Source: Himantopus leucocephalus
Taxonomy: Eukaryota; Chordata; Aves; Charadriiformes; Recurvirostridae
DNA: 64,000 nt
Direction: 5' to 3'
Assembly (NCBI GenBank): GCA_003993805.1
Contig: RSEF01000001.1
Span: 59,856,300 to 59,920,299 of the forward strand
The notes under the pieces were generated by a model. The model was not told where the DNA came from, searched no databases, and worked only from the letters and a program-made list of their open reading frames with translations. Below, one piece after another: positions 51,661-63,094 of this stretch (positions are counted from its first letter, which is position 1; each line of letters begins with the position of its first letter). The position numbers were made by a program, and so were the translations under genes.

Positions 51661-54004
51661 AGACAGAAAAATTTATCATTTCACGTGGGAAATAAGCAAA
51701 TAGCCTTCCTGCCCCCCAAATCTAAAGGTTAGGAAAAGTCCCTACCAGGCTTCAATTAGATGAAATTGTGAAACAGCTGGTTCCTTCACATACTGCAGAC
51801 CTGCCTCCTCCAGTCTGAGGTGGGATTCGGCAGTGACCTCTGTGTGTGGAAGCACTGGTCCACGCAAGGCAGCACTGCCCATCCTGAGAAAGGTTATCTT
51901 CCCTAGAGGAAATAATGATAACACTTCCTAAAACAAGAGGTTTGCGCAGCCAACTAATCCACCGCTATTTCAGTTCCATTTTAAATTGTTGCTTTTTTGT
52001 TACTGAGAAAATGCAATCTTTGCAAAAAAAAAAAAAATCTGAAAAGCGATGTATGGATGACAATAACATTTTGATGCAGGATCACATTTTTTTGTTGCAA
52101 GTTTTCTTTTCATTTCCGTTTCTTCTGGCATTTGAGAAGCCACCTCAGGGGACCGCTGTTAGCATCAGACAGCTCACCTCTGAAATGTGATGTCACCACA
52201 TTGCAACAGTTTGAACCAAAATATGTAATATGTGAACTAGTTTAGAAAATACTTTACATACAGAATGTTAAAGGTAAATATATCGATTTTTTCATTAGGA
52301 TAGTGTTACTCTGGTTTTCATCTCATGAGACTTGTAAAGAGATCTGCCTTGAAAGGATGCAGTTCTGTAGAAATTAGTGATACCTTCTTACAGCTGTAGC
52401 CTGATGAATTTTCACTTGAAATTTCACCTATAAAAGGAAAAAAAAGTACTGTCTTTTATAACGTACAGAAGAACCTGAACATGAACGGAGTATCTTGCCT
52501 TTTGGGGTTTTTTAAAAGGATTTTTTTCACAGTTTCTCATATTTTTTGGTCTGCATGTACACGAACAATTAATTCACGTTGCTTAGGTTTTAAGTTTGAA
52601 ATATCAGAAGTTGGGTAAGTTTTTAGTTGTAGATGTGTTCTGGCAGTTATTGTCCACTTCCACGGAATTATTAGCTCGTCATAATTAAGGATTACGGTAG
52701 CTGTTCATTCTGTGCCAAAGATGGAATTGCCATTTAATATTTAAACTGTATATAATAAAAATATTCCCCAAATGTATCTTAAAATGCACAAATTCAATTT
52801 TATATAAAACTTTAGTAAATCCATTTTTTACAGAAAGAAACATAGTTAGTGCTTTAGCTTGTGCTAAAAAATCCATCTGTAAGAAAGATGAACAGATACT
52901 TCAAACAGCAGTAATGGTTTGGTGTTTGGAGATCTCGCAGCTGAATTGAAAGCTGTTTTGAGTTGTTGATGACAGTTGAAATCTCTTAACACTGATGGGA
53001 AGTAAGAAAACACAGTATCTACCACTGGTACTCTGGCTGAGTTACACTCAAGCAGTTTACTGGTTTAATGACCTAAAAGGCTGTTAAAATTCAGTTTACA
53101 GAAAAAGACAAAACTCTTCTTGGAGAATGAGCTTAAGCTTCATGCACCGAAGAGTGGATGTTTCTAAGGCACTTTGAGTTGTTTGTGTAAGGCTAACTGG
53201 AGTATATACTTTAATTAAAGGTTATCTAGGAAAGATTCTCACTTGTTTTCCATCCTTCCATCTTCAAAAGTAGACATTTTATGTGTAGTAGTCATCAAGG
53301 CATAAACTGATGAACAATGTAAGGACAATTCTGCAAAACCATCAGCAGATGAAAGATCTTAGTTGTGTAAATGGACCTGACAGTCCTTTTTTTCCCCATG
53401 AGGAATCCATTTTTTCTCATGAGGCATAGCAGCCTCACGGGAAAAGAACTCTAAAATTACTAATTTAGTATGAGAAACGTTTCATGAGCCAAAGTCAAAG
53501 GTGGTGGTATCCTCTGGAGGTGAAGACACAGGACAACTGCTTAATGCACTGTGACATCAAAGTGACGAGAGCATAGTTCAAGTTTGTACATGAAGTTGTC
53601 GATCAAGGAGAGTACACAAAACTGTACAACCTGTTTGAACCCGTACTGTGGATTTACTCTGGTTTACCAAGCCTGTAACCATACATTTGGGTGTTTTTCT
53701 TAGGCATAGATACACGTGTGGACTTAATGTTTTGTGAGACTGATTTTTCAAAAGGCAGTTCCCAAGGGTGGGGGAGAATGACCTCTCCTTTCAAGGCAGA
53801 AGTCACTGCACTCATGAAAAAACGCTTATTTTCATGCTTCTATTGGGGCACTAGAGAAGCACGGGCAGTGCACAGTATTTGAAGAAAAAGAAAGGTTACC
53901 AGCTGCTGTACTTGAACCGTGTTTGGCTCTCAGCAGGTTTTTTTGATTCAACAGAAATTCACTAGTCTTAAAATAGCCTAAAAAAATCTCCTGCATCTTA
54001 AACA
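51661..54004 (+). other. ATF7IP: Intron sequence between CpG islands 2 and 3
   Basis: AT-rich sequence with no recognised gene or repeat. The short frames here show no domain. Confidence 0.6.
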
Positions 54005-54520
54005 CCGAATCTTTACTGTGGCCGCGCACCCCCTGGGCACTGCGCTGGCGGGTTCACGCTTCTGTGCAGCTCCAGGTCTCGAACTAAAAACCTTTAACTT
54101 TTTCTTACGTCCTTTACCACCTCTTTGGAAAATCTTGTTAGTTTACCGCGAACCCGCTCGCCCGCCCCGTGCGCCCCCGCGTTCGCGTGCACGCCCCCGG
54201 CCGACTTCCTGCCGGCGGCCTGCTGGGGCTTTGTTGCTGGGCAGAATTTAAGGTGCTGCCGTCTGATTGGCTGCCGTGCAGCCGTTCCTTCCAGCCAATC
54301 GGAGACGGGGCTGGAGTCGGTTCCCCCGCAGCGCCGAGGCGACGGGCTGCGGGCGGGCGGGCGCGTCCCGCGGGGGGCGGCGGGGGCGCAGCGGGCTCCC
54401 CCTCGGGTGCGCTGGCGGCACTACAGGGCTCTGCTGCAAGGGGAGAATGCCGCTGGTTTCTTAAAGCGCGAACCTCAGTACTGGGTATTAAACACGGGGG
54501 GGGAGGGGGGGATATAACCT
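54005..54520 (+). promoter_or_regulatory. Intronic CpG island 3, candidate alternative promoter
   Basis: A second intronic CpG island, about 5.5 kb upstream of the coding exon. It has an inverted CCAAT box at 54266-54270 and a direct one at 54295-54299, facing each other across 24 bases, as often seen in NF-Y-driven and bidirectional promoters. A G-rich block at 54350-54386 has the pattern of a G-quadruplex. The island ends in a purine G/A run followed by GATATAACC near 54511. A good donor AAAG|GTAGGT lies downstream near 55015. No protein-coding frame across it is credible. It could start a shorter 5' UTR variant of ATF7IP. Confidence 0.5.
54350..54386 (+). other. Potential G-quadruplex
   Basis: Three GGG runs separated by single C bases, then after a CG-rich loop a G6, a GG and a G5 run. 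This fits the usual four-run quadruplex pattern on the + strand within CpG island 3. Confidence 0.6.
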
Positions 54521-57500
54521 AAAGAATTTTTTTATTTTTTTTTTTAATTACCGTGGACCTTGTATTGCTGTATGTGCACTGGGTGAAATAGGGCAGGATG
54601 GTGACATAATTTTTTTTTTTTTTCTCAGAAAATGGCACACCCTTCTTTCACTTTGTTCAGCCAACACTAACGTAATTTTAGCCTAAAAGGGAGGAAAACG
54701 CAAATCGTGGTGTGCTGAAGGAAATACTTTTTGCACTTATACGTCCTCTGGTTTATTACATTTTAAAATAAAGGCATACTTGCATGTGGATTTCAGTAGG
54801 CTGGTGGTGTGTTATCTTGCATTCAGTCCAAGTAGACTTGTATTAGGGGTAGAAACCCAAATTATGGGCACACTCTTACAGAATGCATGCTGAAATAGTA
54901 GGTCACAAAGGGTTATCTTTCTTCTTTGAAAAAAAAATTTTAATTTCTGACTGTATCAATATTGCTATAGAGGATTTCAACTGAAAACTGCTTTTTATGA
55001 ACCGCTACTTAAAAGGTAGGTTCTATTCACCACTTTCGTTCTCTGGGACTCTTCATCTAGAACAAAATACTCCTGACCGTTTGCTGCCTCGCCTTCCTTG
55101 ATTTGACTATGTTACATTTTAAGTAGACTTGCATATTTGAGCATTGATTTTCACGATCCAAGTCTTGTCTTCCTCCATGTAGTTCTTGTGCTTTGGCAAA
55201 TGTTTTCTGGTTGTGGCGGTCTTGGCTAGCACCGCCTGCGCGCCAGGAACCCCGTGCCAGTGCTGTTCTAGACTGATGATACTACGCAAACCCCGTTGTG
55301 CGCTATTGTTTAGATTCCAGCTTCCCTCCTCCCTCCCGTGTTTCCATGACCTTCTCTTTGTCTGCTGCCTGTTACCAGGCAGGATTCAGGCAGCTGCTTG
55401 CTGATTGGCTAACGTTTTGAGCAGCTCTTGGGCTGCTCATCTGAGCACACGTTTATAGGCTAATCCATAGCAGCTAAGCTAATACCGTCCTTTGTTGCTT
55501 TAGGGCTGTGATCTCTCTACAGAGTAGGAGTAATAATAACAAAGGAAATTGAGGAAAAACTTTCTAATTGGCTGAGAGAGGAGGCCTTCATTTATTCCTA
55601 GCTGCACTGGCACATTTTGGGTTTTGCCATGTAGCACGCATTCGGTCATGAGAAAGAAATGTCCAAATATTATTGGAGGGAGGTGCCTAATGGTGTGTTT
55701 GTGTCTCTCATGCTGAAGTATGTATGACTTTCAAGCCTAAAAAGAAAAAGGGAATTTTCATAAATGGTATCTAAACAAATGTACGCAGTGTTTGTGTGTG
55801 GTGGTGTTTCAGAATTGATTCTTGTATTTTTTAAAAATCAAAGCAAAAAAAGCAACGCAAAACCTACTACCTTATTTACAGCATTTAACCCTTACACGCT
55901 TAGCTCTACATGCAGGAGTCATTTTGTGCTGTTCCGTACAAATGTCTGCCTTTGAAATAAAAGATGCGTCTCCGTTGGCTTGGTGCCTGGGCCGCTCATT
56001 TTCCTTCTTGTGACTTGGTCACACGATGAGTAAAAACTGAAAATACCCAAGCATCAGATGAGGGAAGTGCATAGCAAACGTCACTAAACATTGTGTTGTT
56101 ACATATAGAGGGAGATTACCAACATTCATTTAGAGCACTACTAGTTTTAACTGCTTTATTTGCGCAAGTCTGAATTCCCGTAACCTGCTCTGGAGTTGCT
56201 CTCTGAGGGGCAACCTCCTTACCCCTCTGACAGACTGGAAGGCAGTATTTATTAGCTGGCTGCTGATTGGCTTGCAGCAGTATGACCAAACCTGTCTGGA
56301 CTGGTTACTGATTTATTTGTTTCTTCTGTTACTTGGCTCTCACATGAGATCTCTTACTTGGCTGCAGTGTGCTCCCTTGTGGGTATGGCTGGAAACACTT
56401 TAAGGCTGGTCTGCAATGATACATGATATTTAGCTGTTAAGCATCATTTAGTGTTCATCTTTTAATCTCATCTATGCTTGTAATTTTGTCACTTAGGGTT
56501 GCTTTTAGTGGATATTCTTTGGTTGCAAAAGATTGTGGGATTGAGCTGAAAATATGCATGAGTTACTCAAATAACCATCTAACAATGGAATTTTATGAGA
56601 AGCCTTTTTTCGTGCACGTTCACTGTAGAACTGTATTAGAGCTTTGTTTTTAAACTAGATTTTGGATATAATACTAAGATATAAAGTTAACATAATTTCG
56701 AAATATCAGAAATTTAAGCTTATTCATTTAGTATTTTTTTAAGAAAAAAGTAAGGATGCATCAATATAAAGGTATTCTGATATTTAATTTTTAAGACTGC
56801 TATTCTTGGAAAATTTAAAAAGAAAGTGCCCTTCGTTTTACTCTGGTTTTACTGTATTTTATTTTATCTTAAAGTAGTAATGAAAGGCTGCTTAGATGAT
56901 TAAGGAAACTAGAGCAGAAAATATTTGTGTTAAGTTGTATTTTATAATTACTCAAGTGATGCAGTTATGAATTTGATTTTAAGTTATCTGTGAACACTTT
57001 ATTAATCTGTTAGTGTATCTTCTGGTCATAGTAGAAGTAGGATTGTGAATTTTGTAATATAAGAACTTTTAAATTCTGGGTAATGCTTATAAAAGAAAGC
57101 ATTGTGGTTCGGGAGATCAAACTATTTGTCTGTCTTAATTTTGATACAAAGGCCGTGTATCCTTGTACTACATTAAGAAGACTATCACTAGCTGGTAAGC
57201 TATTAGGAGCTCTTGGAATTGTTCAAGGTTAGCCAAGCCTGGAATTCTCTGTTTTTTTCCAAATTGGCTCTGCAAGCTACACATCTGTAACAGCATGCAT
57301 CTTAGTTGTAGGGGATTATACGCATGGAACGTGAGTATGATGGTCAGTATTCTGTTAGTGGCAGTGATACATACTTTTATAGTGAGGTGAAAAAACGTGC
57401 TTTACATTCTAAGTTCTTGGGTAGAAGGAAGCGATGTGCTTTCAAAAACTGCACGTGCACTTCTGAAATACTAGAGGGTTTTATATGCTTCTCCTAAGTT

Positions 57501-58204
57501 CAGGACTAGAATTACTGTGTTAAATATATCTTTTCTGGAGAAGTATGAAGATACTGTATTTAGCATGTAGACAGCTCTGGGAGGACATTAACAGCTGGAG
57601 TTCATATTTGTTCTCATCACATAACCATTTTCAGTCAGATCATTTTCTAAAAACAAGTAAACTGTTGTTGCAGATCAGTGTCTCTTATAAGTGTTATATT
57701 TTGCTCCCACTAGTGGCAATGCAGCAATAGACAATCCTGTTCAGAAAATCTAGCTCAGACTGGCAAAAATTCATTTCTTAATGGTATTATTGAGAGTATG
57801 TAAATAGAGCCGATACAACCTCCTGTGAAGATTTGTTCGTCTGTTCCTGAGGTGTGAATGGAAGTGTTATTTAAGCACCATCAGTTACTCAAATACATGG
57901 ATTCTAGATTGTCATGCAGAAAAGAACTGAAATAAAGTGGAAGGGAGTCTCAGTGTTTTGTTAATAGGAAATGCAAAACACGGAAAAATTTTTTTTTTTT
58001 TTTTAATCATACTGCTTTCTATTTTCCTCGTACTTTTGCCAGATCATGTTAAATACATGTAAAAGAAGCCTTATAACTGTAAAATACAGTATGTCATGAT
58101 TGTAAGATTTAGAGTTTGTCTTGATAGTTGAATTCATGTGGTACGTTAGAATATTGTAGTTGGGTAATGTATAAATATTAAATAATTTCCTTCATAAACA
58201 AACT
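54521..58204 (+). other. ATF7IP: Intron 1 after CpG island 3, with scattered CCAAT boxes
   Basis: AT-rich overall, but inverted CCAAT boxes (ATTGG followed by CT) occur at 55404-55408, 55567-55571 and 56266-56270, and a mildly GC-rich stretch covers 55190-55450. No gene or repeat is recognised. This may be extended regulatory sequence around island 3. Confidence 0.45.
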
Positions 58205-58420
58205 GTTCCAAGTGTCCACGAAGGATCCAGCAGAGGACTACCAAAATGATAGGAGCCTAAAGCACGTGACCTACGATGAGATGCTGAGGGAGCTTGAAAA
58301 CTTTAATCTGCTGAAGAGAAGGCTAAAGGGCAATCTTAATGGTCACCTAAATAAACCTTGTAGGCAAGGCTGGTTACAAAGAGGGTGGAGCAAAACTGTT
58401 ACTTAGAGGCTGTGGAATCT
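58205..58420 (+). mobile_element. CR1 LINE fragment, sense
   Basis: The plus strand encodes a segment resembling the avian CR1 stretch 'LRELGLFSLEKRRLRG', here as LRELENFNLLKRRLKG at about 58281-58328. It is followed by decayed sequence ending near a 'gaggctgtggaatct' word that also fits CR1. The 64-codon frame at 58212-58406 is a relic of the element and not a host gene. It lies 1.6 kb upstream of the first coding exon of ATF7IP. Confidence 0.75.
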
Positions 58421-59981
58421 GTTTTGTGAATTTTATTACTTGGTTGTACAAAACCATCACTGATCTGAGCTAGTGTTGGCGATAGTCCTGCTTTTTTATA
58501 AATAAAAAAAAAAAAAAATACCCCACCTGAAAAGACAAAATGCACTTTATTAATTAATTTCTCAGCTCTGTGAATGAAAGTGGATTGGGGGAAGATGCAA
58601 AATGAACTGTAGTGAATATTTAAAATGCATCCTCTGTGTAATAATTGTGCTGTATGAGTGGTATAAACATTTGCTTATTTGGTATTCGTGCAAAAAATAA
58701 AATTAATACAGAGATAACTGCCTGATTTATTTTCTTTTTTCTACTTGCTATAATATCTCTTAACTGCTGTTACCCATGTGAATTTTCTTATGTTTTAAGA
58801 AACTTAAGTCATATCCTAGAGAGAAGTAACTTTTGATGGTGTAGTAGCTTCAGTAGAGCTAAATTCAAGATCTTAGTTGCTGAGTTCCATTTAGTATATA
58901 CCAAGTTCCTTAACTGCTTTCTGCTTCTGAACAACATTGTCATATCTAATCCTTTAAAACTGGGTTCTAAAAGAAGACCACATGAGGGAAAAAATACAGT
59001 TTAAAAATCCCTATGGATTTTTTTGTTTTGTTTAATGGAAACAAATGAAATAAGATCTTGTTGTTTTTCCACAAAATTATTTTAGCTTCGTAGGTAATGC
59101 TGGATTTAACTCTTATTTATTGATTTGATGAAGTAGACTTTTGAACATTACTTTTCTTAATTTTTTTTATATTAATACTTTTCTTAATATTTGCATGGGT
59201 GGATGGAATGAATAAAATGATATGGAGGGCAAAACCATCAGTTTTCCTTGAAAAAGGAAATTTTTCTGAAAGGAGCTACAAAAACTGTAGTTCTCATGAG
59301 TACAAATGGTCTTAGTGAAATATTATTGCAAATTCAATGAAAGTGCTCTAAAAACCCAAGTTCAGTTAACCATTGTATAAATATGAAGGATTAAGGTCTA
59401 TTTAATTTATACAGAAGGGAAAAAAGGTATCTTAATGACGCATTCAGAAATTCTTTCAATATATTGAAATTTTCTTAAAAGTTGCTTGATATAAAAATCT
59501 TGTCATTTACCCGAGTTGTTATTTCTATTTGAAACTCATGAAATTACATTTATTTTATCTTTCTAAAACTATGTAAACTGATGGACCAAGAATATTTCTT
59601 ACTTTTTTACGAGAGGAGAGGCTGGTGGCTCTTAACATTAGCACAATATCTCTTTCTAGCTAGAAAAACTCATTATGTGGCTTTGCTATAATAAAACTAC
59701 GAGACAACTGGTCTAAAACGTGTAGTCAGGATATTACTACGTAGTGTTATAGTGTGATCTCAGTGATCTTTACATACACGTGTTTGTGCAGCATACATAG
59801 AAACTTGTATTCGCTTTTTCTGAGGACAAACAAAATTTAAGTGTGTTGTCAGGTGTTTGTAGATACAGTTGAACCGGTTTGCTTTAAAATGTGCTAAATG
59901 CTACAGTCTTTCTTAGGAACACTGTAATATGATGATAATAAATTGTTACCTTCACAATTCTTTCTTAACTTTTTTTTTAAG
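58421..59981 (+). other. ATF7IP: End of ATF7IP intron 1 with splice acceptor
   Basis: AT-rich intron sequence without other features. It ends in a T-rich tract at 59961-59978 and the acceptor AAG with AG at 59980-59981. Confidence 0.75.
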
Positions 59982-61042
59982 GGTCAAGATGGATGGCACG
60001 GATGAACCTCAGAAAAAAGTCTTTAAAGCACGAAAAACAATGAGAGTAAGTGATCGACAACAACTTGAAGCAGTATATAAGGTTAAAGAGGAGCTATTGA
60101 AGACAACTGAAGTTAAACTGTTAAATGGAAAGCATGAGAATGGAGATTCTGATTTAAATTCCCCTTTAAGCAATACAGACTGTACGGAAGACAAGAAGGA
60201 AGTTAATGGCCTAGTGGACTTGTGTGTTAACTCTGAAGAAGGAAGAACAGCTTCTAATGAAATTAGTGAAGCCAAAAGCCCTGAAAGTAGGACAGGGAAC
60301 GTAGTCAATGACATAGAACCCAAACCTCTAACGCTGTCTCCAGAAGATGTTACTCCTGAGCAAGAAAAAGAAACTGATACTGCTTTAGCTTGTGAGGCTG
60401 AAAATGGAGTGCTTGGTAGCAATAAAGATAACTTCCATGAAGAAAATAGTACAAAAGATCATTTGGACCAAAGAGAGAATGACATCCCATCAGAAGGTGA
60501 AAGTAAATCAACCTGTGATATTAGTGACTCTTCTGAAGAGAAGGGAGAAACAAATGACTTAACTATTAATTCCAGTTCATCTGTTGAGGAAAAGAGAACT
60601 GAAGAAGTAACTGTTGAAGATGCTGTTGGAGAAGAAGCCATCTCTAGCAGTATGGAAGCTGACCAGGAACCAAAGGACAAACAAGACAGCACTGCAAGTC
60701 TTTCAGAAACCACTGTTCAGAAGACAACAGATGAGCCAAGTGAAAGTATCTTGGGCAATAATGACTCGATGGAAACAGATGAAATTATTCCAATTTTGGA
60801 AAAACTAGCCCCTGCTGAAGATGAACTGAGCTGTTTTTCTAAAAGTTCTCTGCTTCCAGTCGACGACACAGTCACAGATTTAGAAGAGAAAATGGACAAC
60901 TGTTTGGGTTCACCATCCAAGCAGGAAAGTAATGAAAGTCTGCCAAAAGAGGCTTTCTTAGTACTGTCTGATGAAGAGGATCCCTGTGATGAGAAGGAGG
61001 AACGTGCTGAAGTGATATTACCCAACAAGTCAAGTCTTCCAG
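59982..61042 (+). other. ATF7IP: ATF7IP first coding exon, full exon with splice sites
   Basis: The acceptor is a T-rich tract plus AG at 59980-59981. The donor is CCAG|GTAAGA with GT at 61043-61044. The exon holds seven bases of 5' UTR and 1054 coding bases, and it ends in phase 1 (one base of the next codon). Confidence 0.9.
59989..61042 (+). CDS. ATF7IP: ATF7IP (MCAF1) N-terminal coding exon
   Basis: This exon encodes the first 351 residues of ATF7IP, a nuclear protein that binds and stabilises SETDB1, supports H3K9 trimethylation, and links it to MBD1 and to transcription factors. The start is the ATG at 59989, with A at -3 and G at +4. The open frame continues upstream to 59929, but that part is intron polypyrimidine tract. 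The N-terminus (residues 5-38) carries the strongly conserved basic segment with KKVFKARKTMRVSDRQQLEA (residues 9-28). A middle part is acidic and Ser/Glu/Thr-rich with no folded domain. Residues 257-331 are again highly similar to mammalian ATF7IP, including SMETDEIIPILEKLAP (260-275), GSPSKQES and LVLSDEED (324-331). The SETDB1-binding, coiled-coil and C-terminal fibronectin III parts lie on later exons. From memory, the Ser/Gly/Asp/Pro repeat block found in human ATF7IP is missing here. Confidence 0.93.
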
Positions 61043-62624
61043 GTAAGACTTTTCTAAATTGGTAGTTTTGATGTAAGTCTGGGGTTTTATTCATTTATTA
61101 GAATGACACACTTGTGACATGTTTCTAAATCAAGAAGGCAGTCCTATCCACCAGTTCTGTGTTACATAGTCTTACAGTTTTCAAGGATGGAATTTGAGGC
61201 CCAGAGAAAAAAAGAAAACACCAAAAAACTGTCATCTTCGAGATCTGGTTTATTTTGTTTTTTTTCCTCATAGTCTTTGCAAACTGGGCTGGGGTGGTGG
61301 GTGGAAGAAGAGGAAAGAAGAGTAATTGCCAGACACGGAGCAGAAAGATTTGTGGGAAGAGAAATGTGCCCATTTACTGTTCTTGATGGGAAGAAAGGAT
61401 TTCAACTTCGTTTAACATTCAAATAAATAGTAAGAATGAAAACATGCTGGTAATCCAGGCATGCCACAAGTCGCATTTGTTTCAAATATATTTTTTCCAC
61501 CAAAAGACAGCATTGGAAAGATTTCATCAAAAACACGAGCCATGTATGGTTTTCATGCCATACAGCTTTTATTCATTTAACTCATAGTGTTTTTATCTAA
61601 CTTTGATGACTATGCCAACTGGTTAACATTTGAAAACATTAAATGTAGGAAGCTGGCACTTTAGTCTCTTCATGTAGTTAGCAGAAATTTTTTTTTTATG
61701 TTAAACTGAATGGATGTCCTGTATAGTCTATTATTATCATACAGTTTTGTAAGCTTTTTTTTTTTTGACTATTGCACTTCTGAAAATACAATAGATGAAT
61801 AATTTACAGCTAAGTTGACATTGCTCTTTTGTCTGTAATTAAGCAAGCTGTTGTTTCAGATGATCTTGGGGTTGTTTTTTTTTTGTTGGGGGGTCCCCAT
61901 TATATAGCTTTTATGAAATAATGACCATGCTAACCCAAATGTGTGTAAACTTGCTTGACTGGGTAGGAAATCCATAGATTAAACAAGATTCAGGTGTCTT
62001 TCAGTCTGTGGGAAGTTAGTAACTATAGTTTCTCAACGCTTGTCTCACTCATGATGAAACTGTCTTTCACTAATGTGTGATGGCATTCTGAGTCTTCAGT
62101 CTCTAAACAACTAGAGAAAGGGAGATAAGAATATGTCTCTTCAGCCATGTTTCAGATTATTGCTTCTGTTCTGGTATCTATCTTTAAATTTATGCCAGTT
62201 AAACAGAGAAAAGGTAGGTTTTATAGTTTCTTGTAAGGATCTTATTTAGGTGTTAAGTGTTGCACTGAGATTGCAAAAGTGATACCATTGTTGTGCAATA
62301 AAATCTTCCAGAAACTATTTGGAGGTGGGGGGTGGCAGGGAGAAAAAACATTGTGTGTACTTGTGTCAAAATTGTAGTGTGTAGAATCCCTTTTATAAAA
62401 TGTACATTAAAAATACATTGATGATCCTTGTTCTTACTGAAGTTTAAGTGTTCTTTCGTTGGAGATGAGTGAAATTAGGATATCAAGGTTACTTTTTTCA
62501 TCTTACCCAATGAGAAAATACACTGTGGTCACACTGGAGATTTTGCTCTGGAGCAAAAAGACCAAAGTGAATATTAAATACTGGACTACAGTTTGCAGAA
62601 GTCCCAAATGATTGTATCCAGCAA

Positions 62625-62645
62625 NTTTTTTTTTTTTTTTTTTTC
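62625..62645. repeat. Poly-T run preceded by an N
   Basis: A T run directly after an N at 62625 in intron 2. The true length is unknown. Confidence 0.85.
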
Positions 62646-63094
62646 CTCCAGATTTTTGGTTTTGGTGACGGGACAAATTCTCTTGACTAGTTGTTTTATG
62701 TGTTGGCTATAATAGTTTGACTTTTACAGTTGCATGGCTATATCTGACACTGATCATGAAATGAAAACTGGCAACTGTGAAGTATGTTCTGTCCTTAACC
62801 CGCAGTTACCTGTTAATTTCTGCATTCTAAGATTCATAAAGCTTGCTCATCAAGTTGCAGGGAAGGGAATTTAGTTTTTCCTGAATAGTACATTCTGTGT
62901 GAAATTCTGGGGACCCATTTTGTACTGAATTTAACATGGTATTAATACAAAAATTTTGCAGTCCTTTACCAATTTCAGTCTTTCAATAACAAAGATAATA
63001 GCGGAGAGGTTGCAGGGGCAAGAAACAATTATACGAGCAAACAGATAGAGTTATCTTGGAAGATAAGGATTAACTTTTGGAAAGAGTCTGTGAG

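Noticed and set aside
51181..51732. Open frames of up to about 147 codons in CpG island 2
   Set aside because: Same composition effect: frames on both strands overlap and contain no recognisable protein.
54018..54522. Open frames of up to about 130 codons in CpG island 3
   Set aside because: Composition effect of a CpG island; no domain, and overlapping alternatives.
58212..58406. 64-codon frame as a possible small gene or extra exon
   Set aside because: It matches a CR1 LINE segment and lacks splice sites that would fit.
59929..59988. Upstream in-frame ATG giving ATF7IP 20 extra residues
   Set aside because: The 20 codons cover the polypyrimidine tract and splice acceptor of intron 1, and the known ATF7IP N-terminus begins at the ATG at 59989.
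61043..61065. Extension of the ATF7IP frame to the TAG at 61063-61065
   Set aside because: It reads through a consensus splice donor into intron; the protein continues on exon 3.
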